A DNA stretch of 6,138 nt from an uncultured Polaribacter sp. (GTDB lineage: Bacteria; Bacteroidota; Bacteroidia; Flavobacteriales; Flavobacteriaceae): NCBI GenBank assembly GCA_913050305.1, contig CAJXAS010000114.1:1-6138 (forward strand), written 5' to 3'. Below, piece by piece: positions 5,554-6,138 of the stretch (positions are counted from its first letter, which is position 1; every line of letters starts with the position of its first letter). The notes under the pieces are model-generated. The model ran no database searches, was not told where the DNA came from, and saw nothing but the letters and a program-made list of their open reading frames with translations. A program made the translations under genes and the position numbers.

Positions 5554-6138
5554 TTAAGATTTTTTAGTAGAGTTACGTTCTACTAAATCTGTTTTTATAA
5601 TCACAGTTTTCATTTCTTCTTTTTCGTCAGATTTATTTTCTAAACGGTCAATTAATAGTTTAGCAGCAGTAGCTCCCATTTTTTCTCCATGTTGACTAAC
5701 AGTAGTCATTTTTGGTTGAGAATGTCTTGCTAAAATTCCGTTAGAAAAACAAACCACAGAAAAGTTTTCAGGTACTTTTAGACCCATTTTTTGAGCCGTT
5801 TTCATGGCTGCAATAGCAGAGGATTCATCCGTTGCTATAACTGCATCAATATCATTTGAATTAAAAATTGGAGCTAAAATACTTTCGTATTTCTTATAAT
5901 CTTCATCTACTATATTTACAATAAGATTGTTATTTACAGGTAAACCTGCTTTTTCTAATCCTTTTAAATATCCTTGATGCCTTTTTTTACCAATCTCTAA
6001 ATTACTAATAGTAGAAATAAATGCAATATTTTTACTTCCAGATTTGGCTAAATATTTTACAGTTTTTGAAGCCCCTTTAAAGTCGTCTGTAATTACTTTA
6101 TCACAGTGTATTGTTTCTGCAACTCTATCGAACATTAC
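5554..6138 (-). CDS. LacI family transcriptional regulator, partial (effector-binding domain)
   Basis: The frame is open to the window edge (a Val codon precedes the first visible Met), so the first Met at 6135 is internal and the DNA-binding helix-turn-helix and hinge lie outside. The visible 194 residues are the periplasmic-binding-protein-like sensor domain: VMFDRV at the start, the DDF-GA segment, RHQGYLKGLEKAGLPV, then ATDESSAIAAMKTAQKMGLKVPENFSVVCFSNG, and QPKMTTVSQHGEKMG near the C-terminus, all typical of flavobacterial LacI/GalR repressors. These bind a sugar or sugar phosphate and repress carbohydrate-use genes. The inducer cannot be told from this piece. The gene is followed after 3 bp by the HAD phosphatase, which suggests an operon, possibly self-regulated; its promoter is outside the window. 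Confidence 0.9.
   Translation of the reverse strand, partial: VMFDRVAETIHCDKVITDDFKGASKTVKYLAKSGSKNIAFISTISNLEIGKKRHQGYLKGLEKAGLPVNNNLIVNIVDEDYKKYESILAPIFNSNDIDAVIATDESSAIAAMKTAQKMGLKVPENFSVVCFSNGILARHSQPKMTTVSQHGEKMGATAAKLLIDRLENKSDEKEEMKTVIIKTDLVERNSTKKS

Noticed and set aside
5240..5557. Plus-strand 105-codon ORF opposite the HAD gene, with hydrophobic stretches
   Set aside because: The hydrophobicity reflects antisense reading of the HAD core; the HAD motifs I and II are encoded on the other strand in the same bases.
1..6138. New defence system, mobile element or CRISPR array
   Set aside because: No direct-repeat array, transposase, integrase, toxin-antitoxin pair or defence-type domain combination is seen; the only nuclease-like hint is the inferred GIY-YIG resemblance in DUF2797.

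Overview
The window looks like chromosomal DNA of a marine-type member of the Flavobacteriaceae (Bacteroidota). This is inferred from strong A+T richness, absence of Shine-Dalgarno sequences before most starts, a Bacteroidota-style signal peptide ending near 'TSAQ', and protein sequences that read like the flavobacterial versions of their families. No database search was possible, so genus is not assigned. There are no RNA genes, insertion sequences, CRISPR arrays or phage genes, and no obvious new defence or mobile system. It is mostly conserved metabolic and regulatory content with a few poorly characterised proteins.

Layout. (a) 1-78, minus strand: the first 26 codons of a secreted or envelope protein, cut by the window edge. 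(b) 79-333: a divergent intergenic region with several short inverted repeats. (c) 334-1311, plus: a long-chain trans-polyprenyl diphosphate synthase, probably making the menaquinone side chain. (d) 1405-2913, minus: a bacterial GH3-family acyl-adenylating enzyme, convergent with the prenyl synthase. (e) 2914-2995: an 82-bp divergent promoter region. (f) 2996-3787 and 3791-4744, plus: a DUF2797 protein (zinc-ribbon-like N-terminus, GIY-YIG-like core) and a nitrilase, 3 bp apart and probably co-transcribed. (g) 5554-6138 then 4741-5550, minus: a LacI-type repressor (N-terminus outside the window) followed 3 bp later by a Cof-type HAD phosphatase, probably one operon. The HAD and nitrilase genes meet tail to tail and share the four bases of their stop codons.

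How the genes fit together. No single pathway links all of them. The prenyl synthase is housekeeping isoprenoid metabolism. The GH3 enzyme and DUF2797 protein share a divergent control region, but their substrates are unknown. The nitrilase has the complete catalytic triad and the CWEN signature of true nitrilases, so it probably acts on an organic nitrile rather than an amide. The LacI-HAD pair suggests a sugar-responsive phosphatase. The most open questions are the DUF2797-nitrilase pairing and the biochemical role of bacterial GH3 and DUF2797.
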